A stretch of DNA of 19,166 bases from Prevotellaceae bacterium UBA1710. GTDB taxonomy: Bacteria; Bacteroidota; Bacteroidia; Bacteroidales; Bacteroidaceae. Below, piece by piece: positions 6,553-16,645 of this stretch; position 1 is the first letter of the stretch, and each line of letters begins with the position of its first letter. The position numbers were made by a program, and so were the translations under genes. Below the pieces are notes generated by a model, which saw only the letters and a program-made list of their open reading frames with translations, had not been told where the DNA came from and searched no databases. The stretch lies in assembly GCA_002317355.1 (NCBI GenBank), contig DCJC01000038.1, positions 36,561-55,726 on the forward strand, read 5' to 3'.

Positions 6553-8127
6553 TTACTTATGAGGATAGTCAGTTGTGAAGTGAAGACCACGACACTCCTT
6601 TCTCTCAATAGCCCAACGGGTAATGAGATATGCGGTATTAATCATATTACGGAGCTCGCAGATATCCTTTGTAGCCTTAACACGCTTGAAGAGTTTCTCA
6701 GTCTCTTCATAGAGCACATCAAGACGAGTCCAAGCTCTCTGCAAACGAAGGTTAGAGCGAACAATACCTACATAGTTTGCCATGATTTCACCAACCTCCT
6801 TAACACTCTGAGTGATAAGCACCTTTTCCTCATTAGTCATGGTACCTTCATCATTCCATTCAGGAACGAGTGTGTTGAAGTCGTATTCATCCACATGCTC
6901 AAGTGAGTGGCGAGCTGCTGTATCTGCATAAACAACAGCCTCAATGAGAGAGTTACTTGCCAAACGGTTTCCTCCATGAAGACCTGTGCAAGCACACTCA
7001 CCGATAGCATAGAGACGTTTGATTGATGAGCAGCCGTTAAGGTCAACCTTGATACCACCACACATATAGTGAGCAGCAGGACGAACAGGTATATAATCGG
7101 TTGTGATATCAATACCGATTGTCTGGCACTTATGATAGATATTTGGGAAGTGCTTACGAGTTTCCTCTGCAGGCTTATGAGTGACATCAAGACATACATG
7201 ATCAAGGCCATGAATCTTCATCTCCTTATCAATAGCACGAGCTACGATATCACGTGGAGCAAGACTCAGACGCTCATCATATTTCTCCATAAATGTCTCA
7301 CCATTTGGCAAACGGAGAATACCACCATATCCACGCATTGCCTCTGTGATAAGGAATGCAGGATGGGTTTCACCCGGATGATAGAGAGCTGTTGGGTGGA
7401 ACTGCACGAACTCCATGTCTGCAACAGTACCCTTTGCACGATATACCATAGCCTCACCATCACCTGTGGCAATGATAGGGTTTGTTGTTGTCTGATAAAC
7501 AGCACCACAACCACCAGTACACATAAGTGTCACCTTACTGAGGTATGTATCTACTTTCTGTGTATCTGGATTGAGAACGTATGCACCATAGCACTGGATA
7601 TCCTTATTTCTTCTTGTCACCGTAACACCAAGGTGATGCTGAGTGATAAGCTCTACTGCAAAATGATGTTCCTTTACCTCGATGTCTGGATTAGCACGTA
7701 CAGCAGCAATAAGTCCACGCTGGATTTCTGCACCAGTGTCATCTGCATGGTGAAGGATACGGAACTCTGAGTGACCACCCTCACGATGAAGGTCAAAGGT
7801 TCCATCCTCTCTCTTATCGAAGTTCACACCCCACTCTACCAGTTCCTTTATCTGCGAAGGAGCCATACGAACAACCTGTTCTACGGCAGCTCGGTCAGAG
7901 ATGAAATCGCCAGCAATCATAGTGTCTTCGATATGCTTCTCGAAGTTATCAACTACAAGGTTAGTTACAGAAGCTACACCACCTTGTGCAAAAGATGTGT
8001 TAGCTTCATCCAATGCTGTCTTACAAATAAGGCAGACCTTTCCTTTCTTCGCTCTTGCAATTTTAAGAGCGTAGCTCATACCAGCAACTCCTGCGCCGAT
8101 AATGAGGAAATCATATTTGTATCTCAT
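6553..8127 (-). CDS. nadB: L-aspartate oxidase
   Basis: This FAD enzyme oxidises L-aspartate to iminoaspartate, the first step of bacterial de novo NAD synthesis, in the cytoplasm. From the ATG at 8127 it has 524 residues, a normal length. A TTG six bases upstream is also in frame but gives only two more residues, so ATG is preferred. The dinucleotide-binding GAGVAG is at residues 11-16. NTSFAQGGVA near 43-52, HREGGHSEFRILH at 114-126, FVQFHPTALYHPGE, APRDIVARAID and GLHGGNRLASNSLIEAVVY are conserved flavin- and substrate-site segments of the NadB/succinate dehydrogenase flavoprotein family. HREGGHSEF and the C-terminal helical domain favour NadB over fumarate reductase. The partner genes nadA and nadC are not in the window. 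sprA ends 44 bp upstream and a small hairpin (8132-8151) lies just before the ATG. Confidence 0.95.
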   Translation of the reverse strand: MRYKYDFLIIGAGVAGMSYALKIARAKKGKVCLICKTALDEANTSFAQGGVASVTNLVVDNFEKHIEDTMIAGDFISDRAAVEQVVRMAPSQIKELVEWGVNFDKREDGTFDLHREGGHSEFRILHHADDTGAEIQRGLIAAVRANPDIEVKEHHFAVELITQHHLGVTVTRRNKDIQCYGAYVLNPDTQKVDTYLSKVTLMCTGGCGAVYQTTTNPIIATGDGEAMVYRAKGTVADMEFVQFHPTALYHPGETHPAFLITEAMRGYGGILRLPNGETFMEKYDERLSLAPRDIVARAIDKEMKIHGLDHVCLDVTHKPAEETRKHFPNIYHKCQTIGIDITTDYIPVRPAAHYMCGGIKVDLNGCSSIKRLYAIGECACTGLHGGNRLASNSLIEAVVYADTAARHSLEHVDEYDFNTLVPEWNDEGTMTNEEKVLITQSVKEVGEIMANYVGIVRSNLRLQRAWTRLDVLYEETEKLFKRVKATKDICELRNMINTAYLITRWAIERKECRGLHFTTDYPHK

Positions 8128-8131
8128 AGAC

Positions 8132-8151
8132 AATTTGTTTTATTACAAATT
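8132..8151 (-). promoter_or_regulatory. Hairpin in the nadB leader
   Basis: AATTTGT (8132-8138) and ACAAATT (8145-8151) form a 7-bp AT stem with a six-base loop, ending 4 bp before the nadB ATG. It could affect ribosome access. The AT-only composition lowers confidence. Confidence 0.35.
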
Positions 8152-8171
8152 ACATATTTTCAAGTTATATA

Positions 8172-11100
8172 TTATCTCGTTAATGAGAAGTTCATAGACA
8201 AACCGAAGTCATGTGTAGTAGTTGGATAACTACTTGACGTGAGCAACGGAGTATTTGACTGAGAATTATAGAAGAATCTCAAGGTCAGTAGCTTTGATAG
8301 TGTGTAGTCAGCAGATAAACTGAGTTTGAATGCTTTGTTACCACTGCTTGCCGCACTTGTCATTGAAGCTATATCACGTGTAATGGAAGCCTGATTTCTC
8401 AAGCTGAGATCCATTCGCATATTCAGATCATGGTTAAATGACTTCTTACTGCTCTTTGATATTGTCTTATTCTGAGACTTGTCATCATCGCCACCACCAT
8501 TGGTTTTGCTCTTACTCTTAACAAGACGTTTGTTGCGACCAGAGAAACTAAAGTCATTTATCTTATATCCAAAGCCCAATACCCAGTCCTTAGAGAGAGT
8601 TTCATTGAGCTGAACACTTGTCATTGAAAGTGAAAGAACACGAGTTGTACGATACTCGAGTTTGAAGGTCATATTATTCTTCATTGTGACATCCATACCA
8701 ATAAGTGGAGAGAATGCCTCATTGATACTAACCTGCGAAACATTGTACATACTATTTGGCACAGGCACGGAAGAACCTCCAGTTGCATCAAGAATAAAGC
8801 CAAGGCCATCGCCCATGAATTCCTTATAGGTTGAGTATGAATTATACGAGCCAACAGCATAGATACTCTTGTATGAGTGGTTGAGGTTCACACTCTTGAA
8901 AGTATTCTGGAAGAACGTCATATTGCTCAATCCACTGTATCTAATAGACCAGTTTGGCAGCATCTTTGCAAGTGTAGGGAAGATCTTCAATCCATCACCT
9001 CCCGTATAAGCACTAAGGAATGCAGGAACCATGACATCAGCACTATACTTATTGACACCTGCAATCTCTGGATTGAAGACCTGTCCTTCATACATTGTGC
9101 CAGAAGGATATATAGCACCTGCATATTGCGCTTCTACACGAGAACGGAATCCCTCAAGAGAATTACAGAAGTTCTCAAACGAAGCTGAGCGGAAACCATT
9201 TTCGGCAGAGCCCATTCCCTCAAAGGCTGACTTTATGGAGATGGTCGTCATCGTAAACGAGCCACTCAGGGTTGTAGGAGTACTCTCATACATATACTGA
9301 ATGTTCTTTGCCCTTGACATTATATGAGAGGCATTGAGATCTACCTTCAAGTTACGAGCAGGCTCGAGTGTCATCTTCAGACTCAGTTCTTCTGTCATAT
9401 TGGTTGCAGCAGGTGTTGCAACGGAAGGATCACTAAGTAGCCAATTATTATTTCTGGCTTTGCCAATATAGTCGTCATCAACAAATCCGAAAGCAAAGCC
9501 CAAGCCAGGTGCCAAAGCATTTGCATCACCAGTATTTGTATTGTTCTGACCCAACATATCACCAGCATTTGGACGGAATCCCGGCAATGACATTGAATAC
9601 TGATTACGATAAGTGAAGTTCACATTACGCACCATCATAAGGAAGCGTGTAGCCGATTGTGCAAGTCTGTACCACTGCAGGTCATCCTTTTTAGGCTTTG
9701 CAACGACCGTAACCTTCATTGTCACTATAGAGTCAGACTTATTGATGACCTTTATCTTATTGTCATCAAGAACCTTGTACTTGACAGGTATCTGCTTACC
9801 AAAAGCATCGCGTGCAGTAACGATCAGGCTTCTCGACTTTTTACCATGAGCCAGTACGGTTGATGTATCAGCCTTGATAGTAACTTCTCGCTCGAACTTA
9901 TTCTTATTCTGAGCAAGCTGTTTTTTCTTCTCAGCCTCAGCCTTCTTTTCTTCCTTAGCTTTCTGCTCACGCTCCTTCTTCTCTGCAGCAAGTTCCTTGG
10001 CGTCCTTTGCCTTATCGCCCTTAGCTACTTCATCCTTAGGCTTCTCTTCGGTTTTCTTTGGCTGCTTCTTTGGCACCCTCTTCACCGATTTCTTGAATCG
10101 CTCGTTGGTTTTCTTCAGGAAAGGAACCTGATCATAGAGTTTATCGAGATTGAAAGTACCATTGAGTGTGAACTGACGATTCATAGCAATAGTATTTCCA
10201 AAGAAACGGCCGTCCTCTTCAGGCTGAGCACCTCTTCGCCAAGAATAATTTGATGAATAATTAGCATCGGCATTTACCCAGTTGAAGATAGGAATAAGAT
10301 TGAGAGGCAATTTATATGATGCAGTAAATGACTGCTGATAGTCAAGTGGTGTGCCCATATGACTAATGCTCTGCTTCACGCTATCCTTCCAGGCCGTGTA
10401 CTGATCTGGATACAGATCCTTATTAATTGGTGCGTATGGCTCCTCGATTTCTGCATGTGTAGCACTCTGGAAATTGAGGTGCAGATTCTTTGTAAGATCC
10501 CAACGTATGCTAAAGTCACGATTCCACAGGAACTGTGACGAGAAAATCACAGGAATGGAATTCTCCGCTCCAAGATCCTCAAGGTCACGCTCCTGAAGTT
10601 CATAGTAGTCGCGAAGCATATCCGTGTTGAAAGATATGTTCTGCGGCAACCAGTTCAGACTGAACTTCTTAAGGATGTCATAATATTTTGACTTGCTCTT
10701 TATCTTCTTGAATGGCTCGAAAGGCTTATATACTGGTGTCCAGGAATAAGACAAACCACCCTTCCAGACATCTTTATTCTCATAAATCTGGGTCTCACCC
10801 GTTGAATTAGTGTGAGAATGACTATAAGAGAATGTGAAGTTAGCTGGATCATAAGGCATAGGATGACGCTTGGTAGCAATACCAACTCTAACGCCAGAGA
10901 GAGAGAAGTTTGTGCTTACCTCCTTCTTTATGGCAATACTTGAGATTGAGTCTTTCTCATGCTTATTGGCAGCTGTCTCAAGAGCATCCTCAAGTTTCAT
11001 ATCCGTATCAAGCGGATTATACTTAGGAGATGTTCTCTCACGAGTAACACTATAATACAATGGTGCCTGAACCTTTGCCTTTTCCGGGAAGAACTTACCC

Positions 11101-14100
11101 AACTCCAAATTAGCAGTCACACTATAAGTTGAATAGTTATCGGTAGAACGTGAAGCTATACCTTCTTCCAAACCACCAAAGCCTTCACTTGTATAACGGC
11201 CTGTAGCATTGACACTTCCGAAGTCAGAAAGCTGTACGTTGAGATTTCCTTGGGCAGCCCAACCACCAGAGCTCTCTGGATCACGAAGACGAAGCTCATT
11301 GACCCATACCTCACCACTCTTCTCTGAGCCAGATACGTTTCTCACACCGATAACCATTGTCTTTACCTCACCAAGGGTTGGGTTACCCATGATGGTAATC
11401 TTGTTCTTTGGATTATCAGTATCATAAATGGTGTACTCGGAGTTGAATGATGCACGTCCCTCGTTTTTAGCCTTGTTACGTGCTTTTTTCAAAGATGTGA
11501 GCTTACTAAGCTTGATGTCAAGCATATTCTCCTCTGGCCAAACTGCTCTACAGTCACTACCTGAGTATGTGCTATACTTACCTGGAGCTGTGAGCTTCAG
11601 AGGAATTTCATACTCGTAATAGTTACTCTTGTAATCAGAACCCAGACGAATGAACAGAGCCAACTGATCATTCTGAAGATTGGTTGTATTGCTCTCGAAA
11701 GCATTTGCGTGTACGAACATCTGTAAATGTCTGTACTGACGCATATCCATATTCATGTTCTTATATACAGCCTTTGCATCACCACTACTCATACCAGTAA
11801 CGGTGAAGTTCATAGCCGACTCATTACTCTCTGTAAGCTGTGGCTGTGAAGGGTCAACGACACGAGTGATACCAGGAGGAAGAACATAATTGACAGGTGT
11901 CTTATCGTTATTCTCCTCAATATTCACAGCACTAACTGTCATCTGACCTGTATTGGCAGATGAAGGATTCAGATTCTGCTCATACACACGCCACTCACCA
12001 CGAACAAGGTCGAGATTTGCAAAACGCAATACGATAGGCTTCTCGAAGTTGGTCATGAACATACGCATGAAGCGGATACTTGTGAGGTCATTGATAGAGC
12101 CAATCTTCTCCCTATCTGCAGACTTGATAGGAATACGGAACTGATACCAACTTACAGACTCTGTCTTTCCGTTTCTAAGTGTTGGAGATGTAGTACGCTT
12201 GTCAACAATATAGTTTGAACCTACCACAAAATCCTCTGGACGTATGCTGACTCTATACTGATAGTATTTCTCATACTCGTTCAGAGTATAGTCTTGGTTA
12301 ATATCCTCAACATCAGGAGTTGTCTTGTAAGAAGAGTCATAACTGCTGTTGCTCTCAGGTGAGTTGCCCTGAGGGTTGTTTATATACTTATATCTCTCAA
12401 GAATAGTTGCCTGCTTTGCATCAAGATCCGAACCACGGAAATAGTGATAGTTATCAGCAGCAGGGTCATTTTCAATATTGCTGAGAGCCTCAGGATCTGT
12501 TACTGTTGCTCGAGCAGAATTCAGGAATTCCTGATATGTACCAAATGATCTCTCTTCCGCATCGGTAAGACCATTAAGACCAACATCCTGCTTCTCACGT
12601 GAACCTCCTGTTGTAGCAAAGGCGTATGTCACAGAGTTCATTGTTGGAATCTTACCCCATTGTGATGTGGTATAGGAATTACTGCCATCAACAGGCATAC
12701 CACTCTCATAGAACTTCTTACCATCACGAAGAACATCCTCTGAGATATCACCAAGATTGAAGTAAAGATCACCACCATATTGTGAAGCTGTACCATTCTC
12801 ACGAGTATAGATGAATGGGTCAAGCATCCAGAATTCGATATACTCTATGTTTGCTGCCTCAAAATCACTAGTGTCAAGCTTACGCATCATACCACCCCAC
12901 GCACTACGAGGCTGGGTGAGATGACCTGTTGCATCAAGCTGTGGATTGAAGTTGTACGGACCTCTTTCCTCCGGATAGTAAGCCAGATTAAGGATTGGGA
13001 GAGTACTTGTAGTACCAGAATATGCATTCTGATCACGATTAGGGAACACCTCACGTGAATACACCTCACGGACATAGTGATTTGAGAGCTGCTCATTATC
13101 TCCCTTGATATGACTTGGAGTAAGAGTTGAACCACGTCTTGTGAACAATGGGTCAATAGTGTACCAAGCAAGACGTGCTCTATTATAACCACTTGTGAGA
13201 GAGGTCTTATCTGAACTTTCCTTGAAAACAGAAGGTACACTTGACATCATCCACGAAGAAGCCGAACTTACATCAAGTCCTGACTTTGTATTCTCAAAGT
13301 CATCAATATAAGAAGCATTATCCTGTGTACCACTTGCCTGTCCCGCTATAAGCTGAGCCAATTCTGCATTCAACTGGATCTGCGAAGGCTGCGAAACATG
13401 AAGGAAAGGAATCTTGTTGAGCATATTGGTCAACCACTGGCTTTCCTTCTTCCAACTGAGATTCACGCCCCAGATTGTATTGTTGAGAGGCTCTGCTCCC
13501 ATCTGAACCTTTGATGTGAGACTCTGCTCTGAAAGGTGCTGAATGGTACCACTCATCTGGAAATCACGGTTAAAGTCATACTCCCAGTTGAGTCCGAACA
13601 TAGTCTTTCGCTGCTGACCATAGTCTGTGTTGCTCTCAAGAGAAACATTCACAGCAGTACCAGCATCTATAATACCCTGATTGAGAATTGTAACCTCACC
13701 AGCAGAATAATCAACCGAATAGTCGCTTCCCTCAGTCAAAGTCACACCACCTGCAGTAACGGTCACAGATCCCTGAGGCACATTCCATGCACCAAGCGAG
13801 ATCACGTTTGCGGCAGTTCCCTTGAACTGTCCCTGAAGCATGTACTTATCCTTCTCCGCAATCTGCTTTGCTACAGTCTTTGTGGAGTCATAAAGTTCTG
13901 TATATGCATACTTTGAAGCTACTTCATTGCTGATACTATGATCCGTGAGATACTTGATGAGTCCTCTACCGAAAGGCTCTGCCTTTGGCAGGAACACACG
14001 ACCATTGCTTACGGTATAACCATCAACGAAATCGTAATAGCCATTCGGATTAGGTCTGTTATTATTATCAAGACGATCTGCCCCAATTACACGGACCAAT

Positions 14101-15839
14101 GGTACAGACTTCAGTTCTGCTTCCGGCAGATAATTGAGATAGACACCTGCAGTATCACTCTGGAACTTGACATCGAGCTTGAACTTCTCCTTCTCAATAG
14201 TAGAAGCGAGATAATACACGTTCTTCATCATCAGAGACCAGTTGCCTTGCTGAGGATTGTTTGATGTATTCTTAAGAGATTTGACAAAGAGTGCCTTATT
14301 CACATCCGTAACATCAGATGCGAACTCACCAACCTGAAAGGTTGTGCCTTGGTAAGTATATTCAAATGCGACAGCAAGAACCTGATCTGTCTGCAAAGAT
14401 GATTTCAATGAAATATAGCCAAGATTCTCATTTACAGTATATTCCGAAGGGGATAGTTTACGTGCTTTCTCCAGTTTCTCATAGTCAATACCTCCAACAA
14501 ATCCCGGAATAGCATCAAGCTGAGTGGATGTCTGCTCAATGATACGAGCATCACCATATTGGGTAACAATAGTGCTATACTCACTATTTGCAGCATTACT
14601 TGGGTTGATGTCACCTCCAGTTCCACCCCACTCCGCACGCATTGGCTGACTCTCACCAAGGTCAGTAAGAGCCACAATGTTACGGGTGTCTGTAGTCTGA
14701 CCTGTCTTATTTGTCACCCAGATCTCAACACGTGAGATATTTATACCACTGGAAATGACTGGCAAAGTAGCCATCTTATCATCATAGATATTGCGGAAAT
14801 ACTGCGAGAGGAAGAAGTGACGGTTCTCCTCATAGTCAGCAGCATCTATCTCAAAAGGAGTGAATTGAGCACCACCCTTGCTGCTCACACTCTTTGAGTT
14901 TGACTTCTTCTGCGATACAACAGTCTGCAATTTCAGCTTACCAAACTGCATATCAGTTCTGAGACCGAAAAGTGAAGTGGCACCAGTAACCAGAGATGAG
15001 TTGCTTGGGAAACTCACATTACCAGCCTCAACAAGTTTTATTATCTCATCTTCCTTACCTTCATACTTCAGTTTCATGTTCTGAGTATCGAAGTCAAAGG
15101 TAGCATCGGTGTTGTAGTTAAGGTTCATGTTCACCTTATCACCTACCTTACCATTCACGTTAAGGTTTATCTTCTCATCAAAGTCAATAGTCGTTGTATT
15201 ACGGTTACGGATAGGAAGAGATGGATTATCAATAGACTTGAGAGTAGCACCAAATTTCAGTTCGGCAGATCCCTGAGTCTTGATTCTCACACCACCAGGA
15301 CCGAAAATCTTCTCTGCAGGGCCAAGTTCGAAGTGCATATCAGTAAAACTGAACTTATCCTTGCCCTTTGTCTGGTAGATTTCATCATTCTTCAAGCGGA
15401 AGAACTCAGCCATCTTCTGCCTCTCTACCCACTTCTGGTATTCCTGAACAGTCATCATTACTGGTGCAGAAATCCAAGTGTTACCCATCTTTGAACCTAT
15501 CACATAACGGTTAAGGGTATCATTATACACAACTTCCTGTTTCAGGTTCTCCGGACGATTCAAGTCTGCTGAACCCTGTTCGAGATCATCGTATGTGATA
15601 GGCATTGTACGCTGAATCTTCCAGCGAGGATGCAAAAGACTATCAGGAATGGTATCTTCCTGGATCGTAATCTGCTTCTTTATATCAGTTTTCTTTTCTT
15701 GCTGCTTTGCAGTTTTGTCATCTTGGAAAGACACAGCGCCCCATATCATCGTCGGCATGACGATGAGCACGATACCTAACCAAGCCTTCTGCATTACATG
15801 AAGGATGTTATCAAATAGTCTTTTATGGGGATATGCCAT
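8172..15839 (-). CDS. sprA: T9SS outer-membrane translocon SprA
   Basis: At 2555 residues this is the giant outer-membrane beta-barrel through which type 9 secretion cargo crosses; the gliding model SprA has about 2400 residues. A hydrophobic export signal spans about residues 16-36. Met16 is an alternative start that would give a more compact signal. The N-terminal third repeats long amphipathic strands with alternating aromatic residues, and the protein ends in a strand SMNFSLTR, as barrel proteins do. A lysine- and glutamate-rich segment (about residues 1909-1985) interrupts the strand pattern. The frame is intact over its whole length, so the translocon is probably functional. Other T9SS genes (porV, sov partners, gld genes) are not in the window. 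ruvA ends 38 bp upstream, an order also known in Flavobacterium, and nadB follows 44 bp downstream. Confidence 0.95.
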   Translation of the reverse strand: MAYPHKRLFDNILHVMQKAWLGIVLIVMPTMIWGAVSFQDDKTAKQQEKKTDIKKQITIQEDTIPDSLLHPRWKIQRTMPITYDDLEQGSADLNRPENLKQEVVYNDTLNRYVIGSKMGNTWISAPVMMTVQEYQKWVERQKMAEFFRLKNDEIYQTKGKDKFSFTDMHFELGPAEKIFGPGGVRIKTQGSAELKFGATLKSIDNPSLPIRNRNTTTIDFDEKINLNVNGKVGDKVNMNLNYNTDATFDFDTQNMKLKYEGKEDEIIKLVEAGNVSFPSNSSLVTGATSLFGLRTDMQFGKLKLQTVVSQKKSNSKSVSSKGGAQFTPFEIDAADYEENRHFFLSQYFRNIYDDKMATLPVISSGINISRVEIWVTNKTGQTTDTRNIVALTDLGESQPMRAEWGGTGGDINPSNAANSEYSTIVTQYGDARIIEQTSTQLDAIPGFVGGIDYEKLEKARKLSPSEYTVNENLGYISLKSSLQTDQVLAVAFEYTYQGTTFQVGEFASDVTDVNKALFVKSLKNTSNNPQQGNWSLMMKNVYYLASTIEKEKFKLDVKFQSDTAGVYLNYLPEAELKSVPLVRVIGADRLDNNNRPNPNGYYDFVDGYTVSNGRVFLPKAEPFGRGLIKYLTDHSISNEVASKYAYTELYDSTKTVAKQIAEKDKYMLQGQFKGTAANVISLGAWNVPQGSVTVTAGGVTLTEGSDYSVDYSAGEVTILNQGIIDAGTAVNVSLESNTDYGQQRKTMFGLNWEYDFNRDFQMSGTIQHLSEQSLTSKVQMGAEPLNNTIWGVNLSWKKESQWLTNMLNKIPFLHVSQPSQIQLNAELAQLIAGQASGTQDNASYIDDFENTKSGLDVSSASSWMMSSVPSVFKESSDKTSLTSGYNRARLAWYTIDPLFTRRGSTLTPSHIKGDNEQLSNHYVREVYSREVFPNRDQNAYSGTTSTLPILNLAYYPEERGPYNFNPQLDATGHLTQPRSAWGGMMRKLDTSDFEAANIEYIEFWMLDPFIYTRENGTASQYGGDLYFNLGDISEDVLRDGKKFYESGMPVDGSNSYTTSQWGKIPTMNSVTYAFATTGGSREKQDVGLNGLTDAEERSFGTYQEFLNSARATVTDPEALSNIENDPAADNYHYFRGSDLDAKQATILERYKYINNPQGNSPESNSSYDSSYKTTPDVEDINQDYTLNEYEKYYQYRVSIRPEDFVVGSNYIVDKRTTSPTLRNGKTESVSWYQFRIPIKSADREKIGSINDLTSIRFMRMFMTNFEKPIVLRFANLDLVRGEWRVYEQNLNPSSANTGQMTVSAVNIEENNDKTPVNYVLPPGITRVVDPSQPQLTESNESAMNFTVTGMSSGDAKAVYKNMNMDMRQYRHLQMFVHANAFESNTTNLQNDQLALFIRLGSDYKSNYYEYEIPLKLTAPGKYSTYSGSDCRAVWPEENMLDIKLSKLTSLKKARNKAKNEGRASFNSEYTIYDTDNPKNKITIMGNPTLGEVKTMVIGVRNVSGSEKSGEVWVNELRLRDPESSGGWAAQGNLNVQLSDFGSVNATGRYTSEGFGGLEEGIASRSTDNYSTYSVTANLELGKFFPEKAKVQAPLYYSVTRERTSPKYNPLDTDMKLEDALETAANKHEKDSISSIAIKKEVSTNFSLSGVRVGIATKRHPMPYDPANFTFSYSHSHTNSTGETQIYENKDVWKGGLSYSWTPVYKPFEPFKKIKSKSKYYDILKKFSLNWLPQNISFNTDMLRDYYELQERDLEDLGAENSIPVIFSSQFLWNRDFSIRWDLTKNLHLNFQSATHAEIEEPYAPINKDLYPDQYTAWKDSVKQSISHMGTPLDYQQSFTASYKLPLNLIPIFNWVNADANYSSNYSWRRGAQPEEDGRFFGNTIAMNRQFTLNGTFNLDKLYDQVPFLKKTNERFKKSVKRVPKKQPKKTEEKPKDEVAKGDKAKDAKELAAEKKEREQKAKEEKKAEAEKKKQLAQNKNKFEREVTIKADTSTVLAHGKKSRSLIVTARDAFGKQIPVKYKVLDDNKIKVINKSDSIVTMKVTVVAKPKKDDLQWYRLAQSATRFLMMVRNVNFTYRNQYSMSLPGFRPNAGDMLGQNNTNTGDANALAPGLGFAFGFVDDDYIGKARNNNWLLSDPSVATPAATNMTEELSLKMTLEPARNLKVDLNASHIMSRAKNIQYMYESTPTTLSGSFTMTTISIKSAFEGMGSAENGFRSASFENFCNSLEGFRSRVEAQYAGAIYPSGTMYEGQVFNPEIAGVNKYSADVMVPAFLSAYTGGDGLKIFPTLAKMLPNWSIRYSGLSNMTFFQNTFKSVNLNHSYKSIYAVGSYNSYSTYKEFMGDGLGFILDATGGSSVPVPNSMYNVSQVSINEAFSPLIGMDVTMKNNMTFKLEYRTTRVLSLSMTSVQLNETLSKDWVLGFGYKINDFSFSGRNKRLVKSKSKTNGGGDDDKSQNKTISKSSKKSFNHDLNMRMDLSLRNQASITRDIASMTSAASSGNKAFKLSLSADYTLSKLLTLRFFYNSQSNTPLLTSSSYPTTTHDFGLSMNFSLTR
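9885..10113 (-). other. Lys/Glu-rich insert within SprA
   Basis: About 77 residues composed mainly of K, E, A and D, with long alternating K/E runs and several KK pairs, probably a charged helix or disordered loop. It lies between barrel-like strands, so it should project from the barrel on one face of the membrane. Which face cannot be told from sequence. Confidence 0.75.
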
Positions 15840-15877
15840 TATTAAGTATGAGAGTTTCCCGGAAAGAAACCTGACGT

Positions 15878-16507
15878 TTACTTTATCAGTTTAAGAGCCT
15901 GCTTAATCACCTGAGCTACAGGGGTATCTGGATGTGCCTTGAGAATCTCCATTACCACCTTCTGACTTGGAGCTGGAGCGAATCCGAGCATTGTGAGAGC
16001 TCCGACAGCCTCATCACGAACCTCATTCTGTTCTTCTGAGAGAATTGGAGCACTATTAGCACCAGCCATTGACTGGAAATCTGCGATAAGACCACTTGAA
16101 GCCATCTTATCACGCAAATCCACGATAATACGCTGAGCCGTACGAAGGCCTATTCCCTTTACCGACTTCAGCATTTTCTCATTACCTGATGAAATAACAT
16201 TGATTAGTTCGGTAGGAGTTGTAGCCGAAAGAATCATACGAGCAGTATTACTACCAACACCACTAACGGTAATGAGCATACGATAAAGTTCACGTTCCTG
16301 CTTGTTGGCAAAGCCATAGAGAGTATATGAATCATCACGGCCACCAGTCATAATTGCCTCGTGGATATAGAGTTTCACTTCCTTCTTGGTCTGGATAGCA
16401 GTATATGTATTCAGGGAAATATTGATTCCGTAACCTACACCAGCAGCCTCAACAACCGCCAGTGTTGGAGTCACCTCCGTCAGTTCACCTTTGATGTATT
16501 CTATCAT
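15878..16507 (-). CDS. ruvA: Holliday junction branch migration protein RuvA
   Basis: This 209-residue protein binds four-way DNA junctions as a tetramer and recruits the RuvB motor during recombinational repair. An N-terminal OB fold covers about residues 1-65, with the typical opening MIEYIKGELTE. Two helix-hairpin-helix motifs follow: LITVSGVGSNTARMIL (78-93) and LKSVKGIGLRTAQRII (113-128). A linker and the small C-terminal RuvB-contacting domain (about 160-209, with AVGALTMLGFAP) complete it. Length is normal and the ATG start agrees with the family. sprA begins 38 bp downstream on the same strand. ruvB and ruvC are not in the window, which is common in this phylum. No clear -7 box was found in the 100 bp upstream. 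A strong palindrome lies 39-48 bp before the ATG. Confidence 0.96.
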   Translation of the reverse strand: MIEYIKGELTEVTPTLAVVEAAGVGYGINISLNTYTAIQTKKEVKLYIHEAIMTGGRDDSYTLYGFANKQERELYRMLITVSGVGSNTARMILSATTPTELINVISSGNEKMLKSVKGIGLRTAQRIIVDLRDKMASSGLIADFQSMAGANSAPILSEEQNEVRDEAVGALTMLGFAPAPSQKVVMEILKAHPDTPVAQVIKQALKLIK

Positions 16508-16543
16508 TTTCTGTTTTTGTCTTATTTATTATTATAAATAATA

Positions 16544-16559
16544 ACGTGCGCGCACATAC
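16544..16559. repeat. Alternating purine-pyrimidine palindrome near ruvA
   Basis: GTGCGCGCAC (16546-16555) is a perfect palindrome, within 16 bases of strict purine-pyrimidine alternation. It is flanked by AATAATA and TATTATT, which extend the dyad with a two-base offset. It could be an operator for ruvA or a site prone to Z-DNA. It contrasts sharply with the AT-rich surroundings. Confidence 0.55.
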
Positions 16560-16645
16560 TATTATTGTATAGACAACAAAAATGAGTTTAAATTCAACAT
16601 GTTTTCACACATCCGCCCAATTATTCATCCCACAATCCTTCGTTA

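Noticed and set aside
7069..7770. 233-codon plus-strand open frame opposite nadB
   Set aside because: Long, but fully antisense to an intact conserved gene, rich in Cys, Thr and Ser as expected from a shadow frame, with no promoter or recognisable domain.
13536..13916. Plus-strand frames opposite sprA
   Set aside because: sprA is intact and recognised over its whole length; frames opposite it show no independent evidence of coding.
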